Positions 15,622-25,755 are shown, numbered from the stretch's first letter. The stretch is 64,000 nt of DNA from Mesobaculum littorinae (GCF_004011175.1 NZ_RQXX01000002.1:898206-962205), one strand, 5' to 3'. Numbers and translations: made by a program. The notes: generated by a model not told the origin, from the sequence alone.

Positions 15622-18600
15622 ATGGCAACCATCGTGCTTTCGGCGGTTGGCGCCGCGGCGGGGGCGTCGCTGGGCGGCGGCGTTCTGGGCCTGTCTTCGG
15701 TGGTCGTCGGGCGCGCGGTGGGCGCGACCCTGGGCCACGCCATCGATCAGCAGCTGCTGGGGGCTGGCAGCCCACCGGTCGAAACCGGGCGGCTGGATCG
15801 CCTGCGCCTGACCGGCGCGGGCGAAGGCGCGGCGGTGGCGCAGGTCCATGGCCGGATGCGCGTCGCGGGCCAGGTGATCTGGGCCAGCCGCTTTCGCGAG
15901 CATCGCCAGACCACGGGGGGCGGCGGCAAGGGACGCGCACGCGGGCCGGAGGTGCAGGAGTACAGCTACTCGGTCTCGCTGGCGATCGCGCTTTGCGAGG
16001 GTGAGATCGGGCGCGTGGGCCGGGTCTGGGCCGACGGCGCGCCGCTGCCGTGGGACGCGATGCAGATGACCGTGTATCGCGGCACCGAGGATCAGTTGCC
16101 CGACCCCAAGATCGAGGCGGTCGAAGGCACTGGCCGTGTGCCGGCCTACCGGGGCACGGCCTATGTTGTGATCGAGGATCTGGACCTGTCGCGTTTCGGC
16201 AATCGCGTGCCGCAGTTTTCGTTCGAGGTCATGCGCCCGGGGACGGATACCCTGCGGGATCTGGCCCCGACGATCCAGGGGGTGGCGCTGATGCCCGGCA
16301 CCGGGGAGTATGCCCTGGCCACGACGCCCGTGCATTACGAGGAGGCTCCCGGCAAGGGGCGGGCAGCCAACGTGAATTCTCCGTTGGGGCCCACGGACTT
16401 CTCCGCCTCCCTGGACGCGATGACGGGCGAGCTGCCGCGCTGCGGGGCGGTGTCGCTGATCGTGTCGTGGTTCGGCGACGACCTGCGCTGCGGCACGTGC
16501 CGGGTGCAGCCCAAGGTCGAGCAGGCCGAGATCGACGGCAGCGAGATGCCTTGGCGTGTCAGCGGTCTCGACCGGCAGGGCGCGGGCCTGGTGGCGCAAA
16601 GCGACGGCGCCGTGGTCTACGGCGGTACGCCCACCGACCAGTCGGTGGTCGAGGCCATTGTCGCCCTGCGCGCGGCCGGGCAGGCGGTGACCTTCTATCC
16701 CTTTCTGCTCATGGAGCAGATTGCGGGGAATGGCCTGCCCGACCCCTGGACCGGTGCCGCGCATCAGCCGGCCTTGCCCTGGCGCGGGCGGATCACGACC
16801 TCGGTCGCGCCGGGGCGCGATGGCTCGCCCGATGCGAGCGCCGCTGCCGTGGACGAGGTCGCGGCGTTCTTCGGGGCGGCCGGCCCGCAGGATTTCGTAC
16901 CGGACCCCGAGGCGCGGACCGTTGATTACACCGGTCCGGCTGAGCTGTCCTATCGCCGGATGATCCTGCATTACGCCCATCTGTGCCGGCTGGCCGGCGG
17001 GGTCGCGGCGTTCTGTATCGGATCGGAAATGCGCGGGCTGACGCAGATCCGCGGGCCGGGCCGCAGCTTTCCCGCCGTGGATGCGTTGCGCCGGCTTGCG
17101 GCGGACGTGCGGGCGATCCTCGGGCCGGACGTCAAGCTGAGCTATGCTGCCGATTGGTCGGAATACTTCGGGTATCAGCCGCAGGACGGCAGTGGCGACG
17201 TCTATTTCCACCTCGATCCGCTCTGGGCCGCTCCGGAGATCGATTTCATCGGCATCGACAACTACATGCCGCTGTCGGACTGGCGCGAGGGCGAGGCGCA
17301 TCTTGACGCGGCGGCGTGGCCCTCGATCTACGATACCCGCTATCTGGAGGCGAATATCGCGGGTGGCGAGGGGTTCGACTGGTACTACCCGGGCGAAGAG
17401 GCCCGCGAGGCGCAGCAGAGGGCCGCCATCACCGACGGCGCCGTGCTGCCCGTCCGGCCCGCACCGACCGAAACCTTCGCAGCCGGCGCGCCGGTCGCCC
17501 TTGCAGAGACGGGGCTGACCCGGACCGAGGTGGTCCTGACCGCGTCACCGCGCTGGCCCGTGGCGCCGGGGGATGGCGCGCTGCTGAGCGTCGGCGACGG
17601 CGACGCGGCACTGTGGGTCGGGCTGCGTGAAGGGGGCACGACGCTGCGTCTGCGCGCAGGCGCGGCGGCGGCGGTGACCGGGACGACCGCGCAGACGCTG
17701 GTGCTGGATGTCGCGGCCGCGAAACTGCCCTTCGACGGGGCAGAGCACAGCCTGATGATCGAGCTGCGCCCGACTGCCCCCTCGCGCCTGCGTCTCTGGG
17801 TCGATGGTACGCTGAAGGGCGAGGTCGTCGCGCCGGAGTGCGGGGCGTTGCCCGGCGGGCGCTGGGCCCCGGCCGGGGCGGGGCGATGGCTGCAGGGTCA
17901 CGGGGATGCCGTGCCCGCAGGAGAGCCCGGTGGGGATTGGCCGGGCGGTGCCCTGGGCGATCTGGGTATCTCGGCCGGCGACGTGACGCGGCACGCGCCG
18001 GAAGAGCCCTGGATCTATCGCTACAAGGATCTGCGGTCCTGGTGGTCGCATCGGCACCATGAGCGCATCGGCGGCGTGTGGCACGAGGCTCCGACGGCGT
18101 GGGTGCCGCAGTCCAAGCCGATCTGGTTCACCGAATACGGCTGCGCCGCGATCGACAAGGGTACCAACCAGCCCAACAAGTTCCTCGACCCAAAATCCTC
18201 GGAAAGCGCGCTGCCGCGGTATTCGACCGGGCGGCGGGACGATCTGATGCAGATGCAGTACCTGCGCGCGATGGCGGCATTCTGGGGGCGGGACGAAAAC
18301 AACCCGGTGTCCGAGCTTTACGGCGCGCCGATGGTGGCGATGGAGCGCGCCCATGTCTGGGCATGGGACGCGCGGCCCTATCCCTACTTTCCCGGCAATT
18401 CCGAGCTTTGGAGCGATGCCGCGAACTATACCCGCGGCCACTGGATCACCGGCCGGGCGACGGCGCGGCCGATGGCCTCGGTCGTCGAGGAGATCGCTGC
18501 GGCAGCGGGGGTCGATGCGGTCGATACCTCGCGCCTCTGGGGGCTGGTGCGCGGCTATGCCCTGTCCGAAATCGGAACGGCGCGGGCCGCGTTGCAGCCC

Positions 18601-20100
18601 CTGATGCTGGCCGGCGGCGTCGACGCGGTCGAGCGGGAGGGCAAGCTGGTCTTCCGCAGCCGCGACGGGCGGGCGGTGGCGACGCTTGATCCCGCGCGGG
18701 TCGCGGTGCACGACGAGGTGCCCGGAGATATCGAGGCGATCCGCCAGCCCGAGGCCGAGGTCGCGGGACGGGTGCGGCTGTCGCATCTGGCTGCCGATGG
18801 CGATTACGAGGCCGCGGTGGCGGAGGCCGTCTTTCCCGGCGCGCCCGAGGCGGCTGTCTCGCAGAGCGACCTGTCGGTCGCCTTGACGGGCGCCGAGGCG
18901 CGGGCCGTGGCGGAACGCTGGATGGCCGAGGCCCGGGTGGCGCGGGATCGGCTGAGGCTTGCCCTGCCGCCCAGCCAGGGCGCGTTGGGGGCGGGGGATG
19001 TCATCCGCCTGCGGGACGGGCGGTATCGCATCGACCGCGTCGAGGAGGCCGGATCGCGGTTGATCGAGGCGGTGCGCGTCGAACCGGGTCTCTATGCCGC
19101 GTCGGACGCTGCGGCCGAGGCACCGCGCAGGATGCGCCACGTGGCCCCGGTGCCGGTGGTGCCGCTGTTTCTGGACCTGCCGTTGCTGACGGGGGCTGAG
19201 GTGCCGCACGCGCCCCATGTCGCGGCGACGGCCGACCCTTGGCCGGGCGAGGTGGCGGTCTATGGCGCGGCCGAGGATGCGGGCTATCGCCTTGACGCCC
19301 GGCTGCCTGTTCCGGCGGTCACGGGACTGACCCTGTCGCCGCTTCTGCATGCCGCGTCGGGGCGGTTCGACCGGGGGGCGCCGTTGCGGTTGCGGCTGTC
19401 GGGCGGGGCATTGTCGTCCGTCGGCATGGCCGGGCTGCTGTCGGGCGCCAACGCGATGGCGATCTCGGACGGCGCCGGGGGCGACTGGGAGGTATTCCAG
19501 TTCGCCGAGGCGCGGCTGGTCGCTCCTGGAGTCTACGAGGTGTCGCGGCGGCTGCGCGGGCAGCTGGGCACGGACGCGGTGATGCCGCAGGTCTGGCCGG
19601 AAGGGTCGCGCGTGGTCTTGCTGGACCGGGCCCTGATGCAGCTGCCGCTGCGGCCCGACGACCGCGACGTGCTGCGGCACTACCGCGTCGGCCCGGCCGG
19701 GAAAGGCTATGACGATCCGCTCTATCGCCACGTGACGGCGGCCTTCGCCGGCGTGGGCCTCAGGCCCTATGCGCCGGTACATCTGCGTGCGAGCCCGGCG
19801 CCAGGCGGGGCGATTGAAACGAGCTGGATCCGGCGCACGCGGATCGACGGTGACAGCTGGGCCGGGTTCGACGTTCCCCTGGGCGAGGACCGTGAGGCCT
19901 ACCTCGTGCGGGTCGAGGCGGGGGGCACTGTTCTGCGCGAGACGGTCGTGACGATGCCCGCCTGGACCTACGAGGCGGATGCCCGGGACGAGGATGCGGG
20001 CGCCGGGGTCGCGACGCTCGCCGTCGCCCAGATCTCGGACCGGTACGGGCCCGGCCCCTTTGCGCGCAGGCCGCTGTGTGGCGGGGCGGTGCAGCGATGA
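15622..20100 (+). CDS. GTA protein g15, large tail tip (megatron) protein
   Basis: Host-contact protein of 1492 residues at the tail tip. The N terminus has a glycine/alanine-rich hydrophobic stretch (about residues 5-40). A TIM-barrel glycosidase-like domain follows (about residues 440-840, with CIGSEMRGLTQIRGPGRSFP and GIDNYMPLSDW), and then a phage tip-attachment protein J-like domain (from about residue 880, MERAHVWAWDARPYPYFP). The C terminus is beta-rich. The reading frame is unbroken. The ATG follows AAAAGGAGTGATAC, a strong ribosome site. The stop overlaps the next gene. Confidence 0.94.
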   Translation: MATIVLSAVGAAAGASLGGGVLGLSSVVVGRAVGATLGHAIDQQLLGAGSPPVETGRLDRLRLTGAGEGAAVAQVHGRMRVAGQVIWASRFREHRQTTGGGGKGRARGPEVQEYSYSVSLAIALCEGEIGRVGRVWADGAPLPWDAMQMTVYRGTEDQLPDPKIEAVEGTGRVPAYRGTAYVVIEDLDLSRFGNRVPQFSFEVMRPGTDTLRDLAPTIQGVALMPGTGEYALATTPVHYEEAPGKGRAANVNSPLGPTDFSASLDAMTGELPRCGAVSLIVSWFGDDLRCGTCRVQPKVEQAEIDGSEMPWRVSGLDRQGAGLVAQSDGAVVYGGTPTDQSVVEAIVALRAAGQAVTFYPFLLMEQIAGNGLPDPWTGAAHQPALPWRGRITTSVAPGRDGSPDASAAAVDEVAAFFGAAGPQDFVPDPEARTVDYTGPAELSYRRMILHYAHLCRLAGGVAAFCIGSEMRGLTQIRGPGRSFPAVDALRRLAADVRAILGPDVKLSYAADWSEYFGYQPQDGSGDVYFHLDPLWAAPEIDFIGIDNYMPLSDWREGEAHLDAAAWPSIYDTRYLEANIAGGEGFDWYYPGEEAREAQQRAAITDGAVLPVRPAPTETFAAGAPVALAETGLTRTEVVLTASPRWPVAPGDGALLSVGDGDAALWVGLREGGTTLRLRAGAAAAVTGTTAQTLVLDVAAAKLPFDGAEHSLMIELRPTAPSRLRLWVDGTLKGEVVAPECGALPGGRWAPAGAGRWLQGHGDAVPAGEPGGDWPGGALGDLGISAGDVTRHAPEEPWIYRYKDLRSWWSHRHHERIGGVWHEAPTAWVPQSKPIWFTEYGCAAIDKGTNQPNKFLDPKSSESALPRYSTGRRDDLMQMQYLRAMAAFWGRDENNPVSELYGAPMVAMERAHVWAWDARPYPYFPGNSELWSDAANYTRGHWITGRATARPMASVVEEIAAAAGVDAVDTSRLWGLVRGYALSEIGTARAALQPLMLAGGVDAVEREGKLVFRSRDGRAVATLDPARVAVHDEVPGDIEAIRQPEAEVAGRVRLSHLAADGDYEAAVAEAVFPGAPEAAVSQSDLSVALTGAEARAVAERWMAEARVARDRLRLALPPSQGALGAGDVIRLRDGRYRIDRVEEAGSRLIEAVRVEPGLYAASDAAAEAPRRMRHVAPVPVVPLFLDLPLLTGAEVPHAPHVAATADPWPGEVAVYGAAEDAGYRLDARLPVPAVTGLTLSPLLHAASGRFDRGAPLRLRLSGGALSSVGMAGLLSGANAMAISDGAGGDWEVFQFAEARLVAPGVYEVSRRLRGQLGTDAVMPQVWPEGSRVVLLDRALMQLPLRPDDRDVLRHYRVGPAGKGYDDPLYRHVTAAFAGVGLRPYAPVHLRASPAPGGAIETSWIRRTRIDGDSWAGFDVPLGEDREAYLVRVEAGGTVLRETVVTMPAWTYEADARDEDAGAGVATLAVAQISDRYGPGPFARRPLCGGAVQR

Positions 20101-20375
20101 AGCCGCCACGCGTGGGCGATGCGCTGGCCGCGGCACGGGCGCTCATGTGCGCTTCGGAACCGGCGTGGCGGTGGCGGCTGGCGCGGATGATCGCGGAGGC
20201 GGGTGCGGCGCAGGGCCATGCGCGCCGCCATGGCGCGCCGCATCCGCGCTATGGCGATGGCAGCCTGATGATGGCCGCGTTGCGCAGGGGCGCCGCCGCA
20301 GAGCCCGACCTGTCCGACCAGCGCTTTGCCCGGGCGCTTGTCGTCGTTCTGGAAGGGCTGTCGCCGGAAAGGTGA
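20097..20375 (+). CDS. Small protein coupled to the GTA tip gene
   Basis: 92-residue arginine/alanine-rich basic protein of unknown function starting inside the g15 stop codon (ATGA overlap), so it is translated with the GTA cluster. No membrane segment or signal. It resembles the small conserved proteins annotated immediately after g15 in related genomes, but I cannot assign a role. It ends 166 bases before cysE, which has its own ribosome site. Confidence 0.7.
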   Translation: MKPPRVGDALAAARALMCASEPAWRWRLARMIAEAGAAQGHARRHGAPHPRYGDGSLMMAALRRGAAAEPDLSDQRFARALVVVLEGLSPER

Positions 20376-20541
20376 GGGTCCCTGTGCCAGAGAGGCGGGC
20401 CCCGCCTGCCTGCGGCTGGGCAGGAGGCGGACGGGCCGCGGACGCCGGGTCGCATCTGCGAGAAAGACGCCCGGTCTTTTCGCGCGGGTCCGGATGCCCT
20501 AACTAATGGCTCGCGACCCAAGTACGCGAAGGAGCGGCGCC

Positions 20542-21360
20542 ATGGCCTACGAGGCACAATCCGTAACCCGGCTAGATCCGGTCTGGTCGCGTATCGCGGG
20601 CGAGGCGCAAGATGCCGTCGTGACCGAACCTCTTCTGGGGGGGATGATCCATTCGTCGATTTTGCACCATCCCAGCATCGAACGCGCCCTGTCGTTCCGC
20701 ATCTCGATGAAGCTGGCCTCGGACGAGATGTCCGAGCAGATCCTGCGCGAGATCGCGGACGAGGCGTTCCTGGCGGATCCCGGGATCGGCGAGGCGGCGC
20801 GTGCCGATCTGGTTGCGGTCTACGAACGCGACCCGGCCTGCGAAAGGCTGATGCACCCGATCCTGTTCTTTAAGGGGTACCAGGCGCTGCAGGCCTACAG
20901 GGTGGGCCACTGGCTTTGGATGCAGGGGCGGCGCGATTTCGCGCGCTTCATCCAGATGCGCGTGAGCGAGGAATTCGGTATCGACATCCACCCCGGCGCG
21001 CGGATCGGCAAGGGGATCATGATCGACCATGCGCATTCCATCGTGATCGGCGAAACCGCCGTGGTGGGCGACAACGTGTCGATGCTGCATTCGGTGACGC
21101 TGGGCGGGACCGGCAAGTCGGATGGGGACCGGCATCCGAAGATCGGATCGGGCGTGCTGATCGGCGCGGGGGCGAAGGTGCTGGGCAACATCACCATCGG
21201 CCATTGCTCCCGTATCGCCGCGGGCTCGGTCGTGCTGGAGGATGTGCCGGACATGAAGACCGTCGCCGGTGTGCCCGCCCGCATCGTGGGCGAGGCGGGG
21301 TGCTCGCAGCCCTCGGTGATGATGGATCACCTGCTGGCCGGCCGCGATCCGCTGGGCTGA
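20542..21360 (+). CDS. cysE: Serine O-acetyltransferase
   Basis: Acetylates serine with acetyl-CoA, the first step of cysteine synthesis. It has 272 residues: an N-terminal helical domain and a left-handed beta-helix with hexapeptide repeats, including DIHPGARIGKGIMIDHAHS, VIGETAVVGDNVSMLHSVTL and the GGTGK loop. The ATG at 20542 follows GAAGGAG. It is a usual neighbour of the GTA cluster in Rhodobacterales. It converges with the E2 gene with only 20 bases between stops. Confidence 0.95.
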   Translation: MAYEAQSVTRLDPVWSRIAGEAQDAVVTEPLLGGMIHSSILHHPSIERALSFRISMKLASDEMSEQILREIADEAFLADPGIGEAARADLVAVYERDPACERLMHPILFFKGYQALQAYRVGHWLWMQGRRDFARFIQMRVSEEFGIDIHPGARIGKGIMIDHAHSIVIGETAVVGDNVSMLHSVTLGGTGKSDGDRHPKIGSGVLIGAGAKVLGNITIGHCSRIAAGSVVLEDVPDMKTVAGVPARIVGEAGCSQPSVMMDHLLAGRDPLG

Positions 21361-21380
21361 GCCCGGAAACGGCGCGACCG

Positions 21381-22460
21381 TTAGAGCAATAGCGTTGCGG
21401 GGGCTTCGAGCCCGGCGACGATGGCGCCCAGAAGGGACGCGGCCTCGACCCCGTCCATGACGCGGTGGTCGATCGTCAGCGACAGGGCGATCGTCGTTGC
21501 GGCCTCGACCCCTTGCCCGACGAAGACCGGATCGGTGCGCGCGGCGCCGACGGCGAGGATGGCGCCCTGGGGTGGGTTCACCACCGCGTCGAAGCTGTCG
21601 ACGCCGAACATGCCGAGGTTCGAGATCGTCAGGGTGCCGCCCTGGTACTGCGGGGGCTGAAGGCTGCCGTTGCGCGCGGCATCGGTCAGGCTGCGCAACT
21701 CGTCGGAAATTGCGCGCAGCGACTTGGTCTCGGCATCGCGGATCACGGGTGTGAAAAGGCCGTTCTCGACCGCTACCGCGACCGAGATATCCGAGGCGTC
21801 CAGCTCAAGGATCCGATCGCCTGCCCAGAGCGACCTGCCGCGCGGTGCCCGCTGCATGGCGAGTGCGACCGCCCGCACGATGAGGTCGGTCAGCGACACC
21901 GCGAGCGGCGCGGGGCCCGCGGCGATGTCCCGGCGCAGTTTCAACAGGTCGTCGATCCGGGCCCGGCGCCGCAGGGTGAAGTGCGGCACGCTGCCCTGCG
22001 CAGTGCTGAGCCGCCGGGCGATGATCCCGCGCATCCCCTCGACCGGGATCTCGCGATGCGGACGATCGGCGTAGAGCGCGTCGATCCGGGGCTCGCCCGA
22101 TGCCGGGGCCGCGGGGGGTGGCAAGGGGCCGGTTATCTCGGTCGGGTTCGGGGACTGGCCCCTTGCTGGCGTGCCGGACGCGGGCGCAGCCGACGGCTGC
22201 GTTTCGGGCAGATGTTCGCCCTCGGCCAGCAACAGGCCGATGGGGGTGTTGACCTTGACCCCGCGCGTTCCCTCGGGGACGAGGATACGCCCCATAATCC
22301 CGGCGTCGACGGCTTCGAATTCCATCGTCGCCTTCTCGGTCTCGATCTCGGCCAGAAGATCGCCCGCGGCGACGTGCTGCCCCTCGGCCACGTGCCAGCG
22401 GGACAGGGTTCCGTCCTCCATCGTGGGGCTGAGCGCGGGCATCAGGATTTCGGTCGGCAT
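21381..22460 (-). CDS. 2-oxo acid dehydrogenase E2-type acyltransferase, lacking the E3-binding domain
   Basis: Lipoyl-carrying acyltransferase. Residues 1-80 form a biotinyl-lipoyl domain with the attachment lysine in [15 protein letters not shown] proline/alanine linker follows, and then the catalytic CoA-acyltransferase domain (about 130-359) with the active-site DHRVMDG. At 359 residues it is about 70 shorter than a usual pyruvate E2, and the small peripheral-subunit (E3) binding domain between linker and catalytic core is not visible. No E1 gene is in the window. It may act in a pyruvate, acetoin-like or branched-chain complex. Confidence 0.85.
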   Translation of the reverse strand: MPTEILMPALSPTMEDGTLSRWHVAEGQHVAAGDLLAEIETEKATMEFEAVDAGIMGRILVPEGTRGVKVNTPIGLLLAEGEHLPETQPSAAPASGTPARGQSPNPTEITGPLPPPAAPASGEPRIDALYADRPHREIPVEGMRGIIARRLSTAQGSVPHFTLRRRARIDDLLKLRRDIAAGPAPLAVSLTDLIVRAVALAMQRAPRGRSLWAGDRILELDASDISVAVAVENGLFTPVIRDAETKSLRAISDELRSLTDAARNGSLQPPQYQGGTLTISNLGMFGVDSFDAVVNPPQGAILAVGAARTDPVFVGQGVEAATTIALSLTIDHRVMDGVEAASLLGAIVAGLEAPATLLL

Positions 22461-22528
22461 ATGGATCCCTTCGCCCTGCTATGCGGTGGCGTGGATCTTT
22501 CGCACGAAATGCAGGCGGTCGGAAGGAC

Positions 22529-22831
22529 CTAGCGCAGGACGATTTCGTCGGCGCGGACCATGCCCAGCACTTCGCGCGCCTGTTCGTCGAGGAGATCGAG
22601 GTCGAGGTAGCGGTCGGAGAGGCGGCGGGTCTTGTTCGACAGCCGGTCCACGTCCTCTTCAAGCACGGCAAGCTCGTCCTCAAGCTCGGTTATCTCGGCC
22701 TCGATCTGGATGCGGCGGAAGAGGCCGTAGTCGCCCTGGACGCTGGCGAAGGTGAAATACATGCCAAGCACGAAGGCCAGCGTGAAGTAAGCGGCGACGC
22801 CGAGTGCGGGTCTGGTGCGGGACTGCGTCAT
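22529..22831 (-). CDS. ftsB: Septum formation initiator (FtsB/DivIC family)
   Basis: 100-residue bitopic membrane protein of the divisome. One membrane helix (about residues 12-28, VAAYFTLAFVLGMYFTF) is followed by a coiled coil (IQIEAEITELEDELAVLEED), then a short tail LLDEQAREVLGMV typical of the family. The start ATG lies at 22831, where the conserved family N terminus begins; an open extension upstream has no family character. In many alphaproteobacteria this gene precedes the pyruvate dehydrogenase genes, consistent with the E2 gene downstream. Confidence 0.88.
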   Translation of the reverse strand: MTQSRTRPALGVAAYFTLAFVLGMYFTFASVQGDYGLFRRIQIEAEITELEDELAVLEEDVDRLSNKTRRLSDRYLDLDLLDEQAREVLGMVRADEIVLR

Positions 22832-23024
22832 AGTGCTTTGCCTCTGCACGCCTCTGGTCCGGGCGATTTGAGGTACCAGACTGCCACAGCAGGGGGGGCG
22901 AGGGAATCCCCGGAATGCAGGCCGGAACCAGATTTTCCCGCGGGCGGGATGGTTTTGCCGCACCCGTTTGGTGCCGCCGCCGGTTCGCGCTAGACTCTGC
23001 GCCGTGCCGACGGAGGACAACCCG

Positions 23025-24620
23025 ATGGAGCCGCGCGCGACCCTGCCGACCCACGAGGTGACGAACCAGCCGCCCGAGCCCGGGGACATCGACCTGTGGT
23101 CGACGGATCCGGTCCTGCGCGATCACGCGGCGGGCGCCGATGCCGACCTTCTGGCGCGCTACGGCCGGGCCCTGGGCTTGCGCGAAACGCGGGATGCCGC
23201 GCGGGAGGCGGAGCGTTGCGGGCCCGAGTTGCGGGTGTTCGACCGGGGCGGACGGCGTCTGGACGAGGTCGTTTATCCCGGTGGGTATCACCGCCTGATG
23301 GAGTTGGGGCTAGGCGCCGGATATGCCGCGGGGCCATGGTCCGGCGGGAGCCATCTGACCCATGCCGCGATGGTGCATCTGCACAGTCAGATCGAGCCCG
23401 GCACCTGCTGTCCGATGACGATGAGCTATGCCGCGGTCCCGGCGCTGGCCGCAACGCCGGGGCTGGCGGGGATCTGGGGACCCAAGCTTGCGACGGCGGA
23501 CTATGACCGCCGCGTGCTGCCGGTGGGCGAAAAGCGCACGGTGACGCTGGGCATGGCGATGACGGAAAAACAGGGCGGGTCCGACGTGCGCGCCAACACC
23601 ACCCGCGCCGAGCCCGCCGACGGGGCCTACCGGTTGCATGGGCACAAGTGGTTCTGCTCGGCCCCGATGTCGGACGGGTTCCTGACGCTGGCGCAGGCGC
23701 CGGGCGGATTGTCCTGTTTCCTCGTCCCGCGCTGGACGGAGGAGGGCCGCAACGCGATCCACCTGATGCGGCTGAAGGACAAGCTGGGCAATCGGGCGAA
23801 TGCCTCGGCCGAAATCGAGTATCACGGAGCGCGGGCCCATCTTCTGGGGGAAGAGGGGCGGGGCGTCGCGAAGATCATCGAGATGGTACATCACACCCGG
23901 CTCGACACCGCGATGGCGCCTGCGGGCCTGATGCGGGCGGCCCTGGCCGAGGCGCATCGCTGGACCGCTTTCCGCACCGCGTTCCAGCGCCGCCTGATCG
24001 ATCAGCCGCTGATGCGCCGCCTGCTGGCCGACCTGACGCTGGACATGGAAGGCGCGGTGGCGCTGGGCCTGCGTGTCGCGCGTAGTTTCGACGACCGCTC
24101 GGCGCGACCCTTTGCCCGGATCGCCGTGGCGCTCGCGAAGTTCCTCAACAACAAGCTGTGCCCGACCGTCGTCTACGAGGCGATGGAGGCGCTGGGCGGG
24201 CAGGGCTACACCGCCGATACCGCGCTGCCGATGCTCTATCGCGAGGCGCCGCTCAATTCCATTTGGGAGGGGTCGGGCAACATCATATGCCTCGACATCC
24301 TTCGCACGCTGGCCCGCGACCCTGCGGCGGCAGAGGCGCTTGCGGAAAACCTTGAGGCTTCGACGGGGCGGCTGGCCTCTTACGACGCAGCGCTGGCCGC
24401 GCATCGCGACCTGTGGCGCGGCCTGCCCGACGAGGCCGACGCGCGGAGGTTTGCCGAGGAAACCGCGACGCTGCTGACCGCGGCCGTGCTGATCGAACGG
24501 GCGCCACCGGCCGTGGCCGAGGCCTATGCCGCGACCCGCCTGGGCCAGCGCGGACGGCTGGCCGGGTCGGTCGCAATGCAGGATCCCGGTGCGGTGCTCG
24601 CGCGGTTGGGCGAGGGCTGA
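23025..24620 (+). CDS. AidB-like acyl-CoA dehydrogenase
   Basis: Flavin-dependent acyl-CoA dehydrogenase of 531 residues, of the adaptive-response AidB type (E. coli AidB is about 540). The N terminus THEVTNQPPEPGDIDLW resembles the AidB signature. The FAD-binding region GMAMTEKQGGSDVRANTT, the WFCSAPMSDGFLTLAQ segment and the late YEAMEALGGQGYT are clear. AidB binds DNA through its C-terminal domain and is linked to alkylation protection; its natural substrate is unknown. The start is set by GGAGG at 23012-23016. It converges with the aldolase gene across a strong terminator. Confidence 0.88.
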   Translation: MEPRATLPTHEVTNQPPEPGDIDLWSTDPVLRDHAAGADADLLARYGRALGLRETRDAAREAERCGPELRVFDRGGRRLDEVVYPGGYHRLMELGLGAGYAAGPWSGGSHLTHAAMVHLHSQIEPGTCCPMTMSYAAVPALAATPGLAGIWGPKLATADYDRRVLPVGEKRTVTLGMAMTEKQGGSDVRANTTRAEPADGAYRLHGHKWFCSAPMSDGFLTLAQAPGGLSCFLVPRWTEEGRNAIHLMRLKDKLGNRANASAEIEYHGARAHLLGEEGRGVAKIIEMVHHTRLDTAMAPAGLMRAALAEAHRWTAFRTAFQRRLIDQPLMRRLLADLTLDMEGAVALGLRVARSFDDRSARPFARIAVALAKFLNNKLCPTVVYEAMEALGGQGYTADTALPMLYREAPLNSIWEGSGNIICLDILRTLARDPAAAEALAENLEASTGRLASYDAALAAHRDLWRGLPDEADARRFAEETATLLTAAVLIERAPPAVAEAYAATRLGQRGRLAGSVAMQDPGAVLARLGEG

Positions 24621-24673
24621 TCGGGGCAGTCGTCGGCCCCCAGTCTGCCGCGGCCGCCCCCCTCTATCGCAAG

Positions 24674-24697
24674 AAGGGGGGCCGAGGCCCCCCTTTT
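24674..24697. terminator. Bidirectional terminator between aidB-like gene and aldolase
   Basis: Perfect 10-bp stem (AAGGGGGGCC at 24674-24683, complement at 24686-24695) flanked by A residues on one side and T residues on the other, so it can work for both converging genes. Confidence 0.88.
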
Positions 24698-24730
24698 GCG
24701 TGACGTGGATATGTCAGGTCCGGCGGAGGG

Positions 24731-25660
24731 TTACTCGGCGCCCTTGTAGATGTTGACCAGCTTGTCGAACATCGCGAGCGCATCCTCGCGCGAGCGCTGG
24801 AACGAGTTGCGCCCGATGATCGAGCCGTTGCCGCCGCCGTCGCGGATGGCGCGGGCATCCTCGTAGACGCTGTCCTCGCCCTTTTTCGCGCCGCCGGAGA
24901 ACACGATCAGGCGGCGGCCATTGAACGACGAACGCACGCATTCGGCCACGCGGGCCGCCTGGGTCGAGATGTCGATGCCGCCCTGCTCGAACGACTTCTT
25001 GGCCTCGGCCTGTTCGAGGTGATCGGTCGAGAGCTTCACCTTGATGATATGGGCACCAAGCAGGGCCGCGATATGCGCGGCATAGGCGCTGATGTCGGCC
25101 GCGGTTTCGCCGGACTTCGAAATCGCCTCGCCGCGGGGGTAGGACCAGATCACGGTCGCGACGCCCTTGGCGGCGGCTTCCTTGCGCATCTCGACGATCT
25201 CTTCGAACATGTCGAGCGCCATGTCGCTGCCGGGATAGATGGTAAAGCCGATGGCCGCGCAGCCCAGGCGCAGCGCGTCGTCGACGCTGGCGGTCACGGC
25301 CTGGTTCTTGCCCGCGGTGTCCGACATCAGCGAGTTGGCGGAGTTCACCTTGAGGATCGTCGGGATCTGCCCGGCAAAGGTGTCGGCCCCGGCTTCGAGC
25401 GGGCCCAGCGGCGCGGCATAGGCCGAGAGGCCCGCGTCGATCGCCAGCTGGTAATGGTAATGCGGATCATAGGCCGCGGGGTTCGGCGCAAAGGACCGCG
25501 CGGGCCCGTGTTCGAACCCCTGATCGACCGGCAGGATGATCATCTTGCCTGACCCGCGCAGGCGGCCCTGCATCAGCATCTGGCAGAGCTTCGCCTTGAC
25601 CCCCGGAGTTTCGCCTTCGTAGTTGGCAAGGATCTGCTTGACGGTGCGCGAGGCTTTCAT
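24731..25660 (-). CDS. fbaB: Class I fructose-bisphosphate aldolase (DhnA/FbaB type)
   Basis: Cleaves or forms fructose 1,6-bisphosphate by a Schiff-base mechanism. It has 309 residues; LPVDQGFEHGP is the family hallmark, the Schiff-base lysine is likely in HIIKVKLSTD, and IVFSGGAKKG forms a phosphate-binding loop. It is encoded downstream of pgk with one gene between, on the same strand, giving a small glycolytic neighbourhood. The ATG follows AAAGGGAGACCGT. Confidence 0.93.
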   Translation of the reverse strand: MKASRTVKQILANYEGETPGVKAKLCQMLMQGRLRGSGKMIILPVDQGFEHGPARSFAPNPAAYDPHYHYQLAIDAGLSAYAAPLGPLEAGADTFAGQIPTILKVNSANSLMSDTAGKNQAVTASVDDALRLGCAAIGFTIYPGSDMALDMFEEIVEMRKEAAAKGVATVIWSYPRGEAISKSGETAADISAYAAHIAALLGAHIIKVKLSTDHLEQAEAKKSFEQGGIDISTQAARVAECVRSSFNGRRLIVFSGGAKKGEDSVYEDARAIRDGGGNGSIIGRNSFQRSREDALAMFDKLVNIYKGAE

Positions 25661-25755
25661 CGGACGGTCTCCCTTTTAGGATACTTCGGTTGGGTTGAGG
25701 CTTAGGTAACCCGGAAGGCCGACGCAACGTCGGTGGCGCTAACGCGGCGCGAATT

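Noticed and set aside
17545..20136. 863-codon minus-strand open frame opposite g15
   Set aside because: Antisense to the GTA tip gene, with low-complexity Arg/Pro/Gln/His composition; similar shadows occur opposite mltG, g2-g3 and g15 N-terminal part.
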